Below are positions 15,001 through 24,471 of a stretch of DNA of 64,000 nt, piece after piece. A program made the translations under genes and the position numbers. The notes below the pieces were generated by a model that saw only the letters and a program-made list of their open reading frames with translations, did not search any database and was not told the DNA's origin. Position 1 is the stretch's first letter; every line of letters starts with the position of its first letter. This DNA comes from Romanomermis culicivorax (lineage: Eukaryota > Nematoda > Enoplea > Mermithida > Mermithidae), in assembly GCA_963922205.1 (NCBI GenBank), contig CAWUHX010000169.1, positions 62,001 through 126,000 of the forward strand. The letters run 5' to 3'.

Positions 15001-15708
15001 AAAATCGGTCCGTCAGATTGCTCATTTAAAATAACCTCGCTCTCCGCTAGCCCCCGTAAAAACTAAGGCCACCCAACGCCAGCAAGCCGCGACCTCGGAA
15101 ATTTAGTTTGAAGGTTTCCCGTATATTTAGACGTTGGAAGTGGAGCAACGCCTTTGATTAGTTAATCTCAGAAATTTTCGTCGTCCGGCGTGCCACCCAT
15201 CTTGATTTTTTTCAAGATGGAATTATGATTTTTTTTTCAAGATTATCTTGAAAAGAATGTGATCCACTTAAAAAGGAAGTCGGACATCGGAAAACTCTTA
15301 CATCTTGATTTTCTTGCCAAGCATCGAAATTTTCATGATGCATCTCGGAAAATGTTGTCGATCATGATTTTTTAATTTTTTTATTTGTTTTTTAGCGATT
15401 TTTTCAAGAATTTTTCCAAGTGGGCTTCCTCGTATTCCATATGATTAGGGTGCTGTTATTGAGAAATGAAACTCCAATTTTTATGTAGTTGTACAATGAT
15501 TTTTGTTATGAGATGAGTATTTTTTGACTATAGATTTTCTAAACTTATATTATGCATCTATTATTTACAAAATTTTTAGAATAATCTTTATTGTTAGGAT
15601 TCCAGCGAATCTGATGACGATCATGAACCGGAATCGACTAAAAGCGCTAGTCCTAAAAAAGAATCCAGCAATTCGCCTCGTCGCCGCTCGGCCAGAAAAG
15701 CCGATTAA
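15..15708 (+). CDS. CANX: Calnexin, ER lectin chaperone (18 coding exons)
   Basis: Calnexin is a type I ER membrane lectin that binds monoglucosylated N-glycans and retains unfolded glycoproteins. Coding exons: 15-197, 2731-2816, 2876-2934, 3077-3141, 3193-3272, 3346-3424, 7533-7649, 7716-7791, 8171-8249, 8439-8513, 8638-8787, 8840-8880, 13107-13222, 13283-13360, 13423-13566, 13682-13810, 13988-14206, 15598-15708; all junctions are GT-AG and keep frame, giving 628 aa. Seen in the translation: signal peptide (1-27), acidic segment, lectin domain with [12 protein letters not shown] (167-178) and [12 protein letters not shown] (192-203) holding the Cys pair and sugar-binding Tyr/Lys/Tyr/Met, P-domain (~277-425) with four IxDPxxxKPxDW-type and four GKWxPPMIxNPxY-type repeats (four each means calnexin, not calreticulin), Cys pair NPKC/GCGKW, membrane span 493-514, and a charged Ser-rich tail. 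The tail ends RKAD rather than the vertebrate RKPRRE-type signal. Start chosen because the ATG opens directly into the signal peptide. Introns 1, 6, 12 and 17 carry transposons. Confidence 0.97.
487..620 (+). mobile_element. MITE family B copy (calnexin intron 1)
   Basis: It starts CATACCTGTAATTGGGG and ends ACTGGTCCGACCACTTACAGG, the same left and right ends as the better-preserved family B copies at 23806, 45332, 53185 and 56707. The left half carries a partial internal duplication of the terminus near 509. No clean 8-bp target duplication is left. Non-coding. Confidence 0.75.
1073..2186. mobile_element. Family D long-inverted-repeat element
   Basis: The two ends are GGGCCGTAACTAGGGG and its near-reverse complement ending TTAGTTACGGGCC. 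The outer ~280 bp on each side (1073-1345 and 1950-2186) are imperfect inverted copies, including the hairpin motif near 1218 and 2056 and a shared AACTGTTGAAGGTTAATTAG block. A second, more diverged copy lies at about 35333-36250. No transposase ORF is visible, so this is a non-autonomous fold-back type element. Confidence 0.7.
3451..7439 (+). mobile_element. 4-kb DNA transposon with ~0.9-kb terminal inverted repeats
   Basis: The ends AAGACACAATTTCTGTAAG (3451) and its exact reverse complement (ending 7439) open inverted repeats that can be followed for about 890 bp on each side (to ~4345 and from ~6545), with interspersed mismatches. The interior carries a broken ORF with transposon-type zinc-finger protein signatures. 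It fills most of calnexin intron 6, starting only 27 bp after the splice donor. No clear target duplication was found. Confidence 0.85.
5072..6368 (+). pseudogene. Degenerate C2H2 zinc-finger protein gene of the long-TIR transposon
   Basis: Readable fragments in shifting frames: 5072-5254 ([20 protein letters not shown] then [20 protein letters not shown]), ~5500-5680 ([20 protein letters not shown], then [13 protein letters not shown]), a C2H2 finger at 5819-5875 (FTCPKEG then [19 protein letters not shown]), and 5967-6368 ([29 protein letters not shown]). This order resembles C2H2 proteins repeated in the genomes of several marine invertebrates, which I take to be transposon-encoded (from memory, not searched). 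It is broken: the codon at 5840-5842, where the second finger Cys is expected, is TGA; further stops lie at ~5680 and ~6030; and a ~150-bp AT-rich/GC-tract segment interrupts it near 5250-5400. Confidence 0.7.
9183..9633 (+). mobile_element. MITE family A copy 1
   Basis: Ends CATACATGTAATTGGGG and CGTTACATGTGTG, flanked by CATTAAAC (9175-9182) and GATTAAAC (9634-9641), a 7/8 target duplication. The interior has the family A order: G tract, ACCATATGGC, GGAAAAATACTGAAAAA, the GGCGCTTCGCGCC hairpin at 9425, then CCCCGGCCC-type C-rich end. It contains a local direct duplication (9310-9415). Non-coding. Confidence 0.88.
10325..11460. repeat. Minisatellite based on GATCTGGGAAGCAACCAACC
   Basis: Imperfect tandem copies of a ~24-40-bp unit built from GATCTGGGAAGCAACCAACC and variants. 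It leaves long open frames on the minus strand (10392-11126) that read as degenerate FPDQLVGCF-type repeats; these are a by-product of the array and not genes. A family C MITE splits the array at 11190-11424. Confidence 0.88.
11190..11424 (+). mobile_element. MITE family C copy 1, inserted in the minisatellite
   Basis: Left end CATACATGCACATAGGGG, right end GCCGTGCATGTCTG; flanked by a perfect 8-bp duplication AACCAACT (11182-11189 and 11425-11432). The interior contains the family C blocks AAGACAGCTTTTTTGATGAT and GTATGAAAAACAGGCTTGC. Non-coding. Confidence 0.92.
11465..12450 (+). repeat. Interspersed repeat family E, copy 1
   Basis: It shares ordered blocks with 16640-17530, 18180-18960, 50690-51500 and 53920-54560: TTTTCGCTTAAAAATGCTTA, GACGCTTTA, TGTGGAACAAATTTTCCAGC, CTATCCAAGAGCATAATGAC-type text, and a downstream AGCGCGAAGCGCCGGAAAAT hairpin. 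No ORF. Limits are approximate. Confidence 0.6.
12595..12690 (+). repeat. tRNA-like T-arm fragment, possible SINE remnant
   Basis: GAGGGTTCGAGCCCCC near 12607 matches a tRNA T arm/Pol III box B (GGTTCGANNCC) with a GC-rich stem. No box A sits 43-45 bp upstream and no acceptor stem closes, so this is not a tRNA gene. Confidence 0.3.
14210..15440. mobile_element. Fold-back element in the last calnexin intron
   Basis: Left arm (about 14210-14600) and right arm (about 15100-15440) are imperfect inverted copies rich in TCTTGAAAAAAATCAAGATG-type units: ACTTGAAAAAATTTATCTTG at 14253 faces the reverse complement of CAAGAATTTTTCCAAGTGGG at 15402. The units themselves are partly palindromic (CTTGA...TCAAG). 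The ~500-bp loop has no ORF. Limits approximate. Confidence 0.6.
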
Positions 15709-16254
15709 ATAGTCGAAAATCCGTTACGTGCGTCATTTTGTTTGAAATTTGAATTTTTTGTTTCTTCCGCGTCCAGCTCGTTGCGCGTCTAAAAATGAGG
15801 TCTAAATTTACGCTATTAACGTTGTTTTTCAAGCGTTTCGTCATTTTCTCCTTAGTATTCGATTATTTTCGTTAACCGTATTTTTTCTTTGCTAATTTGT
15901 CGATTACATTTCTTGTTAGATTCTATGTTCGGTGGCTACATTGTGCATGTGACGAGGAATTTCTAGTAAATAAGTACTATAATTCGTTTAAAAATCGATG
16001 TATTGATAGCGGTAGTAATCCATTTACTGTGATTTGGATCACGTAAATTTTCCACCTACTGTACTTTGCGTCGTTGTCGGCCGAATTGGGATTTGTACGT
16101 GCATTTTCGAAATTTTCGGCTTTTTAGTGTTAATTTTATCCCTCCAGGACTTTTTAAGTTGGTTACCCGCTCGCGAATTTTAGGCGTCCTCCCTCGGGCG
16201 ACCTGAGGTCTTACAAACAAGTCCTTCATAAGACTTTTTTCCCAACTTGGGCGT

Positions 16255-16640
16255 GGGGGGGGAGGATTACAGATAGCGGTGGCCACCGAATTTACCCTAC
16301 CTTTGAAATTTTCCTTAGGCTTAGGGTACAGCAGCTGCGCCCTTCCAAATGTTTCGGCGTGGCCACGGCCAAATGTTTCGGCGTGGCCACGGCCAAATGT
16401 TTCGGCGTGGCCACCGCCAATTTCGGCGTGGCCACCGCCATCTGTAAAAACTCCGGGGGGGACCCCCCTAACTTGGCCAACCATATACCCAAACCCAAAA
16501 TCACCCAACCCCCCCCCCCGCCAGTTTGGAAAAAATTAAAAAAATTTGCAAAAAAGTGTTTTTTTGGCCTTTTTGGTAAAATTTCGACTTTTTTCGACCC
16601 CCTCCCCCACATTTCGGATTTACCCCACCTCTTAAATGGC
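16255..16640 (+). repeat. Family B-like repeat with a 24-bp tandem array
   Basis: 16455-16635 matches the family B interior (CCTAACTTGGCCAACCATAT, then TTTCGACTTTTTTCGACCCC and ATTTCGGATTTACCCC). Upstream, about four copies of a 24-bp unit AAATGTTTCGGCGTGGCCAC plus GGCC occupy 16347-16440, and 16308-16340 matches the SINE-associated TTAGGGTACAGCAGCTGCGC. Termini are lost. Confidence 0.65.
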
Positions 16641-17530
16641 GAAAGTGGTCAAAATTTTTTCTGTAAGTCATTTTTCGCTCAAAAATGCTCTTAGACGCTT
16701 TATTTAAGTATTCTTGAGCTTTTTCATACCGTCTTATGTAATTAGACCAGTTAATCAATCAAAATTGAGGAAAAAATTCAAATTTTCGAGTTGAAAGTCT
16801 AATTTACATTGCAAGCAATTCAGGTTTTTTTGCACAGGCCAGGTTGCAATGTACAAATTGCGGAAAAATTGTGGTTGCACATTTCTCCCTCTAAAATCGA
16901 TAAATTTGCTTAAATTTATCGGGAAAACGATCGCAAACTAGTTTTGTTGTCGTTTTATTCGATCCGCGTCGGTTTCAGGCATTTAAAACCCAATTTTCTG
17001 AGTTTTGAAAACCAAATGAAAAGATTTATTTGACTAGACTAGAGTAATTAGTTCAGCGCCTAGCGCCGAAATTTTTTTTATGGATTTCAATATTCTAGAA
17101 CGCTGGAAGATAAATCTTTTCACGTTTTATTTCTCAGACAAAAGGTTTGATTTCTCAGTGAATTTAATAAATTTTCACTCGAACAAACTAAAATTTAAAA
17201 ACTAGGCAAGCGACTAAGAATTTGGATCTTTCAATCAGCAAAAATTTCTAGCATTGTCTTACTCTCAAAATGCTTCAATCACATGAAAGTCAAAATTCAA
17301 AGTTTTTATGAAGATCGCAAAAAAATTTGGGAAAATTATCGAGAAAAATATTAGTTCCTCTCTAATTCGTCAAAAAACAATACAGGATGAAACATTTTTC
17401 CAGAATATGATGATAATTAGAACCTATAAGCACTAACTAGAATGACGTTTTCTAACCGCGCACTAGAATAATATAGAAAATTATAAACGAATTGAAACTC
17501 TGCGCCAAGCGCCGGAAAATTTTCACTTTT
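16640..17530 (+). repeat. Interspersed repeat family E, copy 2
   Basis: It begins with TTTTTCGCTCAAAAATGCTC and GACGCTTTATTTAAGTATTC, continues with TTCTAGAACGCTGGAAGATA (17093), and ends near the hairpin TGCGCCAAGCGCCGGAAAAT (17502). Compare 11465, 50690 and 53920. Limits approximate. Confidence 0.55.
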
Positions 17531-17639
17531 TTTCTGTTTTAGATCGCATCGCACAAAAATGCATCTCCGGACAGAAAACCCTATAACCTAATCGAAAGAG
17601 CAGTCAGGCCTCAAGTTGCACTGTGCAACTTGGAAGAAA

Positions 17640-18180
17640 AAATTTGGGCTAAATATTATAAGTCACTTCCCGGCCTTCAGCCTAATTATTGTATGAGTTG
17701 TTTGTTAATTTTGAGCATGGATTTCTGTGACTAGTGAGCAGACATTTATTTTTCTTTTAAAATTTTCCTTATGCTTAGGCTTAGGGTACAGCAGCTGCAC
17801 CCCAAGTGCGCAGCGCTGTTGAGGCGCTTCCAAATGAAGTTGTTAGTTAAAATAGTATCAAGGGTCCTAAAGGAATATAGTGTTTATTTTATACTTTCTG
17901 GCGAAATTATGTACTAATGGTAAACGCATCAAGTCCATAGGCTGATGGACCAGGTTCGATTCTTGAAGTAAGTAGGATTTTTCTGTAGTGACATGGACTA
18001 TGCGAGATGTGTGCAGATTTAATGCAAATGAGTTCCTGAATGCCATGAGCGCTTAGATTTTCGAAGTGAATAGAATAGGTGGCATCTTGAGGAGTCCAAA
18101 AATGCCAGTTTGGACCATAATTTGGAAGGGAACCAACTTGTAAAAAAATTCCAAAATTTGGTTGCTGTATGCAAAAAAAA
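17640..18180 (+). mobile_element. tRNA-derived SINE, copy 1
   Basis: It is colinear with 42930-43420 over ~480 bp (shared blocks GGCCTTCAGCCTAATTATTG, CATGGATTTCTGTGACTAGT, AAACGCATCAAGTCCATAGG, GACCAGGTTCG, CTTGAGGAGTCCAAAAATGC). It has Pol III box B GGTTCGATTCT at 17953-17963; the box A region (17909-17921) has a 2-bp insertion compared with copy 2. The tRNA-like part lies in the middle of the shared unit, so the 5' portion may be a separate repeat. Confidence 0.65.
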
Positions 18181-18960
18181 CCCTGGCAAGCATTGTGGAA
18201 TAAATTTTCTAGCAAACTATCCAACAGCATAATGACTTTGAATTACATGAGAAATCGACTGTCAAGTCCTCAATGATGATAAGTGAGAGCCCAAAAATTT
18301 TTTTGGATAGGTATTGACATTCTGACGACGCTGAAAAATCAATTTTCCTAGTATTTATTTCGAGAATTAGATCCGCATTTTCTGTTGAAAAGTCGTTATT
18401 TCTAGAATTTTATTTTTCAAAAAATTTTGAAGCCAGTAATTTATTTGTAAACCTTCATGAATTCGCCCGAAAAAAATGTAAGTAAGAAGAGTAGAAATTT
18501 TCAAAAGCTACTTCCATGAAGTTTTTGAATTCATTCTACGTTAAGGAAACAACAGTTGCTTCAAAAAGTTTAGAGAGTTGACGTGTGGATCTTCCTCAAA
18601 AAATGTGTCAAGGGAAAAATGTGGATCTTCATTAAATATCAAGATAAAATATTGGAGTTAAAAAATCCAATTAAAATATGAGATTATACGTTGTTACGTT
18701 ATATGATGAAAACTATTTAAGATCAAAAGGTAAGTGAAGGTAGACATGCTAAAAGCCGCGCCTCGGCTATAGGTAATAAATAATAATGATTATTAAAATT
18801 ATTACCAGCGCGAAGCGCCAGAAAATTTTGATAATGGGACCTTCTAAAATGCACCAAAATGCATTTTTTCTGTATCCGATACCCAAAATTTTCTTCCCCA
18901 AATGTGCAAAGAGCCCAAAATTTTTTCCCTCAAAATTCACGAGGGAAAAGAGCACTGTTC
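18180..18960 (+). repeat. Interspersed repeat family E, 3' portion
   Basis: It starts within CATTGTGGAATAAATTTTCT, continues CAAACTATCCAACAGCATAA and GACTTGACGTGTGGA-type text shared with 50940-51480 and 54000-54500, and ends with CTAAAAGCCGCGCCTCGGCT and the hairpin CCAGCGCGAAGCGCCAGAAA (18806). No ORF. Confidence 0.55.
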
Positions 18961-19000
18961 ATATATGTCAGAAATGTCGGCCATATGAAGATCCGGTATT

Positions 19001-19181
19001 AGTGGAGCTGGTTGACACCCGTTTAACACGCGCGCGTTATAAGATATATTTCGCCTATGTACATTCAAGCCTAGTGTAAGTGTAGGCCTTGGCTTAAGAT
19101 TAGGCTTGAACGTGCATCGGCTTTTCTATTACGTATATGTTATAACGTGCGCATGTTAAACAGGTGTCAACCAGCTCCACT
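19001..19181. mobile_element. 181-bp hairpin MITE
   Basis: The two ends are AGTGGAGCTGGTTGACACC and its exact reverse complement, and the match continues inward with GTTTAACACGCGCGCGTTAT against ATAACGTGCGCATGTTAAAC and CATTCAAGCCTA against TAGGCTTGAACGTG. The element is therefore almost one long hairpin. Target duplication not clear. Confidence 0.85.
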
Positions 19182-19538
19182 GTTACTGATGATCCTCAAG
19201 ATTTGCCAATCTCATGGCTAAAATTGGCTAGCTATAAAAATCTCCATTCTCGTGATCCAAAAAAAACAACTGCAAAATGTTAATTTTTTTGGTAGAAAAT
19301 TGTTATTGTTTACCAAAGACGGTCAATAATTTCAATTTTTCAGGGTTGGCATAAACCTAACTTTTGAAAATTCGACTTTTTGTTTTTTTCTGGTTTTTAA
19401 TAGTTTTTCTGCGGTCTTTTGGTGATTTCTTTCTGGTTTGATTCTTTAGAATGTTTGAAGCATCAAAATAACTTACGTCAAAACTGCTGGGAGTTTACTC
19501 TTAGACTAGTTAGGGAGTCTAAAAGTTGTAGTTAGAAG

Positions 19539-20097
19539 CAAGGGCGTTATGCAGGATTTTTTTAGGGGGGGGGGCGGAAAGGTTTTTAATGCCCATTATC
19601 TCAGTCAATAATATTGACAGAAGAAATATAAAGGCAGTTTTGAACGTGTCTCAATGAGCTTAACCATACGTAGTAAACAGTACACATATGTTAGGCAAAA
19701 AATTGTGCCGTGTATCTTCTGCTTCTTCGACAAAAATTTCTAGACTTTGTGAGCTTGTAACTTCTTGTTTCTTTTTTGTTGCTTTAAAATATGTTTCGAT
19801 AGCGCCTGTGCGTTTCATTATTAAGAAAGGAAATTTACAATACAATAGAAATGTTTTAATAGAAAATTGCACATAGCAGGAAGTTAAGAATCGAAAAATG
19901 CTACTTGGATTCATTACAACACAAGTCAAATTTCAGAAAAATCCGCAAAAATTTTTATTCAAATTCATTAAATTCACTACGGTAAATCATTCAGTTGGTA
20001 ATTTCAACTTTGTAAAGGTGTGAACATGCATAATTTTCCATAAAATAAAACACGCCAAGGGTAGGGCGGCCGCCCCCGTCCCCTGCGTACGCCCTTG
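19539..20097. mobile_element. hAT-type non-autonomous element with perfect 8-bp duplication
   Basis: Termini CAAGGGCGTTATGCAGG and CCTGCGTACGCCCTTG, flanked on both sides by GTTAGAAG (19531-19538 and 20098-20105). Length 559 bp. The CARGGGCGTA-type terminus plus 8-bp duplication fits hAT. A G tract follows the left end and a GGCGGCCGCC palindrome lies near the right. Confidence 0.9.
19660..19818 (-). pseudogene. 5' fragment of a hAT-like transposase ORF
   Basis: Inside the hAT element, on the minus strand, an open frame begins MKRTGAIETYFKATKKKQEV and continues ~40 residues with acidic text. The MKRxGxIxxYF start resembles the N-terminus of zinc-finger (TTF-type) hAT transposases. The catalytic part is absent, which suits an internally deleted copy. 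Assignment rests on the short N-terminal motif only. Confidence 0.45.
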
Positions 20098-20184
20098 GTT
20101 AGAAGTATTAATCTAATCGGAAGTGTCATCTCTTTACGCTGTCAGAAATCCCTATTATAATAATAGAAATATAGTAATAGTGAT

Positions 20185-21605
20185 TGTGTCTCACTTTGGC
20201 GCCCATCTCACTTTGACGTCCAACGTTGTAGGCGCCAAAGTGAGACTGTTGTCTTACTTTGGTGCCCGTCTCACTTTGGCACCCATTGTTTAATATTGAC
20301 TTTTCTTCAATGTCCCAACCATACATGTAATTGGGGGGGGAGAAGTTCTATGGGAATCCCCCTCAGAAATCATTGACCATATGGCTAGCCATTAGGCGAC
20401 CGCCCCCCCCCCCAGGATTTTCCAATCCAATGGCTAGCCATATGGTAGCCCTAGGGACCCCCATAGTTTTAGTCGGAAAAATACTGAATAATGTCAATTT
20501 CTTGATTAAAAATGTCAATTTTTGAACGAAAAATGGTAAACAATGTGAATTTTCTTGGCGCTTTGCGCCATGGATACATTTTTTCGGTCTTTTTAGTGAA
20601 AAATTACTAATTTTTAAACTATTTAAAGGACTTTTTTCGTGAAAAACATCGATTTTTTTTCCTTGAGAGACCCCTCCCCCCAAATTTTGAGAATTACTGA
20701 CCCCCGGCCCCAAAAAAAGTCGCCCAACCTCCCCCCCAGACCTCAAGGCTCCGTTACATGTATGGTCCTAACTTGGCGCCCGTCTCACTTTGGCACCCTA
20801 TCATAGTCTGCTTTTCGGCATTCATGCTGATCATTTATTTGGGTGAATCCATTCCCCGAAGGTCCTGTTTACCCCAAATTCCTCTTTCCCCCAAGAATGC
20901 TTCAAAGCTTTTTCTCGAAAGTTCCTATCCCTCAAATTTGTCGAATCCCGTTTCCCCAAAAATAGATGAAGGTTATTTTTAGTTTGCAGTTTGTAAATTG
21001 CTAATTTTCCCTGAGAAGATTGTCAACTGTAGGATTTCGCACAAAATTCGCACGGTAATAAAAATTAGTGAAAAACTGGAAAAAAATCATTTCACGTTTG
21101 ATACGCTTAGCTTCAACTTCGGATCAAGTAAGGTAAACAAGGTAGATTGTGACCGTGATCCGGATTTGACACGAACTGTAGCATGACCCATGGGATTACC
21201 ATGACTGTTGCAAGAAACGCATTCGAAGCACATGACTTCACCACCGATAGCCTATCGTTTAACTTTTTTCCTTTTGAACAAATAAAAAAGATCCGGATTA
21301 ATTCTACTTTCACAAACCAACATTGACATTTGACAATACAAAAACAGAATAGAGCGGTCTTCCTCGAAATCAGCCATTTTAGTTTCATGAAAAGTGTTTC
21401 TATAGAATGGAGTTTAGCAGGGTAATTGATTATTTTTATGGTAGTATAAAACTGCTCGTAAAATTTGCATACATGAAGACACATCGCTTGTTTATTAGGA
21501 CATACAATGCGCCAAAGTAGGACGGGCGCCAAAGTGAGATGGGCGCCAAAGTGGGATGGGTGCGAAAGTGAGACACAGCTTGGGCGCCAAAGTCAGACTG
21601 TACCG
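20185..21605. mobile_element. Element with terminal inverted arrays of a 17-bp motif
   Basis: Left array (20187-20290, resuming at 20765-20800) repeats GTCTCACTTTGGCGCCC; right array (21508-21600) repeats the reverse complement GGGCGCCAAAGTGAGAY. The left array also contains one inverted unit (20230-20246). The ~700-bp centre has no ORF of note. A family A MITE interrupts it at 20320-20764. Outer limits are approximate. Confidence 0.65.
20320..20764 (+). mobile_element. MITE family A copy 2
   Basis: Ends CATACATGTAATTGGGG and CTCCGTTACATGTATG; flanked by GTCCCAAC (20312-20319) and GTCCTAAC (20765-20772), 7 of 8 bases equal. The hairpin is GGCGCTTTGCGCC here. Inserted in the 17-bp array element. 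Confidence 0.9.
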
Positions 21606-22904
21606 TAATAGTGGATACATATGAAAGGAGCGATGGGTGAAGAAAATAAGAGAAATGAAAAAGGGAGCGGAACATGTGGAGGAAATTCAAAAAAGAAGAA
21701 ACATGACAAATAAAGGGGAATATACAATACGTGTTGTACGTACTCATAAGAAATCAACCACAAAATTCTATCAATGCATCATATATAATTTATGCACAGA
21801 AAAGCTGAAATAACAGACCATTTTAAACTATACCGTTTTTGATAAGAGAGTTTTAAATATAGATTATTATACGTACAAACTGCAATTGAAAATCACACGT
21901 ACACATCTGAGTTGTATACAAATTTTTGCTTTTCAAACTTGCTAACTACAGCAAAGTCGACTGATATATACTAGTCTCACTTGCATGATGGATGCGTAGA
22001 CTATCGATTGATTTATATATATTTTGTGTACGATTTTTTGTCAATTGACATAAAAACTAGCCACTCAAAAGCTCTTCTCTCTGTTAACCTACAGTCTTTG
22101 AACATATTGTACATATGGAGTTCAATTTAGCTTAACTGATCTGTATAAATTTTTTTTATCGATGTCCCATTTATATTTTGAAACTTCGAGCTAAGACAAT
22201 TAAAGAAAGACTTTACTGTAACAATAAATTCGGAATATTAAACTCAATCATATTTAAAATTTCGTTGATGATTTGGATGTCAGGGATACGCTCTACAAAA
22301 GATTTAGCGTCTAATTTTTTGTTTGTTTGCGAAGTATAGCAAAGTCGGATCATGCCCCAAATGTGTTTTTGCATGATGGACACAGAGAATATTGATTGAT
22401 TTATATACATCTTTTGTGTACAAGATGCACATTAAAAATACGATTTTTTCTACTTTGTAGTAAAGTCAAGTGACTTAGATAGACACCAATACGTGTCGAG
22501 AAGATCGAACAATGTGAAAAGGCAGTTTCTGAGTTATTTTGAAAAAAAACAACAAAAAACCAGGGATTTTCCGATTTTTTTGTTTTTTAAATACAAAAAA
22601 AACAGATTCTTGCCAACCCTGATATTCTTTCCAGTACACACATGTTTTCGTGGTTTTTCTAACAAAAAATTACCTTTTTTTTTGAACTGTTCCACGTGGA
22701 CTTTCTAGGTGGAACATTTCTTTTTCCCCTTCAATGACTTCCTTCCTAAAAATTTGGGAAATTTGTGACATCCACTGCAGAAATATCAGAATGTTCCAAT
22801 AAGTTCAAAAAAAAATTAAATAAGGCATGTGTGAGTATTTTTAAGCGGAACAAAGATCTGACGGAAAGGGCGAAAAAACAGTGGTGGCCGCCTACAAAAA
22901 ATTT

Positions 22905-22948
22905 GTTTTAACGTCCCCCAGACCTCGTATAGCTCCGTTACATGTATT
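22905..22948 (+). mobile_element. MITE family A, 3' end fragment
   Basis: ACGTCCCCCAGACCTCG followed by AGCTCCGTTACATGTAT is the right end of family A. The remainder is missing. Confidence 0.6.
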
Positions 22949-23560
22949 CTCAAGTGCATAATGTAGACAAATGTTTGTGATCCGATGTAATGTATCAAAA
23001 GTGAAGTAAAATGATGTTAGATTGTCGAAATTCAGCTTATTTTGATCAATCTCTGAAGCGTCCTCAGTTTTTGGACGAAATTAGGAATATTTCCTGTCAC
23101 GCCTGTGCTCAAATTTTGACAGAATCGTATCAACTAAACAAATCAAACCTTGAGTTAATCTCTCGAACAAGGGGATCACGAGCTCCGTAGGCTAGGAATG
23201 GAACCCTCAACTATTAACGGTTTTGGACACCAAAAACCGAATGCTGCTAAGTAACAAATTTTTTGGCTCAAAACGTGGATAAGTGGATTTCATTCAATTT
23301 TATCTCGTCGATATATACATATATATCGAAGACATTTTCAGAGCTCTAGCCCCATTTTTAACTGAGATATTGAGGTCGAAAAATTTGCTTGGCACCTTGT
23401 GGAAAATTGCGGCTACGCCTGCGGGTATAGTAAATTGCGTTGTGCAATAAAGTTATAATCTGCGGTTGCATTGGTGGCAATGTAACTACAGTACACCGCA
23501 TCTTCGGCATTCAGCCTTAGTGTATTTTGCTTCTGGAACATCAAAGAGTGTACTGCAGTT

Positions 23561-24043
23561 CAGACATGCACGGCAAGAATTTTCCACGAGGGAGGGTCCA
23601 TTGACTTTTTCCCTGAGGGATAGGGGGAGGGGGAGCAAAAAAACAAAAAAAAAGTTCTGAAAGTTTGTTTTTCATACAAAATATACACAAAAATCATGAA
23701 AAAAGCTGTCTTGGAAAAAGTTCAGGTAGGGGTGTTTGACGATTTTTTTAGCCAGGGTGTGGCCAGGGTCTCAGGTATGAGGGTTTACCCCCCCCCCATG
23801 TGCATCATACCTGTACTTGGGGGGGGGGGTTGGGAGGGGGACCCCCCCCCAACTTGGCCAACCCAGTACCCAAAATCATTCCCCCCAACCCCCCCCCCCA
23901 GTTGAGAAAAAATTTGCCAAAAAGTGTATGTTTTTTGGCCTTTTTTGGGAAAAATTTCGACTTTTTCCTACCCCCCCCCCCAAAATTTCGGATTTACCCC
24001 CCCCCACTGGTCGGAGGTCTTACAGGTATGATGTGCATGTATG
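23561..24043 (-). mobile_element. MITE family C copy 2, interrupted by a family B MITE
   Basis: Family C in reverse orientation: CAGACATGCACGGCAAGAAT at 23561 and, after the insertion, CATGTATG ending at 24043. The outer flanks are CTGCAGTT (23553-23560 and 24044-24051), a perfect 8-bp duplication. The family B copy at 23806-24030 sits 13 bp from its inner-right end. Confidence 0.92.
23806..24030 (+). mobile_element. MITE family B copy 3, nested in family C
   Basis: Ends CATACCTGTACTTGGGG and GGAGGTCTTACAGGTATG with a perfect 8-bp duplication ATGTGCAT (23798-23805 and 24031-24038) that is made of host family C sequence, which proves the order of insertion. Long G and C tracts inside. Confidence 0.93.
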
Positions 24044-24471
24044 CTGCAGTTACTTCACAACCAATGCACTTTGGGCACGGTCACGTGCGTTGGCGTCCAA
24101 CGGCTTTGTGTGCCAAATTATTAATAATATTTTGCATAGCTGCTCTTTATTTGAGCCTTATAATTAATATACTCTTCAAGTATATTAAGCCTGGTTCATA
24201 CTTCTGCTCGTTACTCGACGAGCATGCTCGGAGATGCTCGGCGGGTACAGCTCCGAAAGAGCTGCTCGGCGAGCAGAACCCTGAGCAGAAAAAAATTGCT
24301 CGCCGAGCATGCTCGGGGTAGTAGAAAATTTTTCTACTCCTGCGAGCATGCTATGCGAGCAACGCGTGTAGTATTAAGTATAGGCACGTCCCAGACTGGG
24401 CTAATTTATCAGAAATTGAGCAATGCGCGCACGACCAATGCGTAATTTTACGCGCTCTGATCGGTCGGTAG

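Noticed and set aside
16056-16612. Overlapping ORFs on both strands with HAETFGR or AWPRPNVS repeats
   Set aside because: They arise from the 24-bp tandem repeat and family B sequence; all frames are open because the unit length is a multiple of three.
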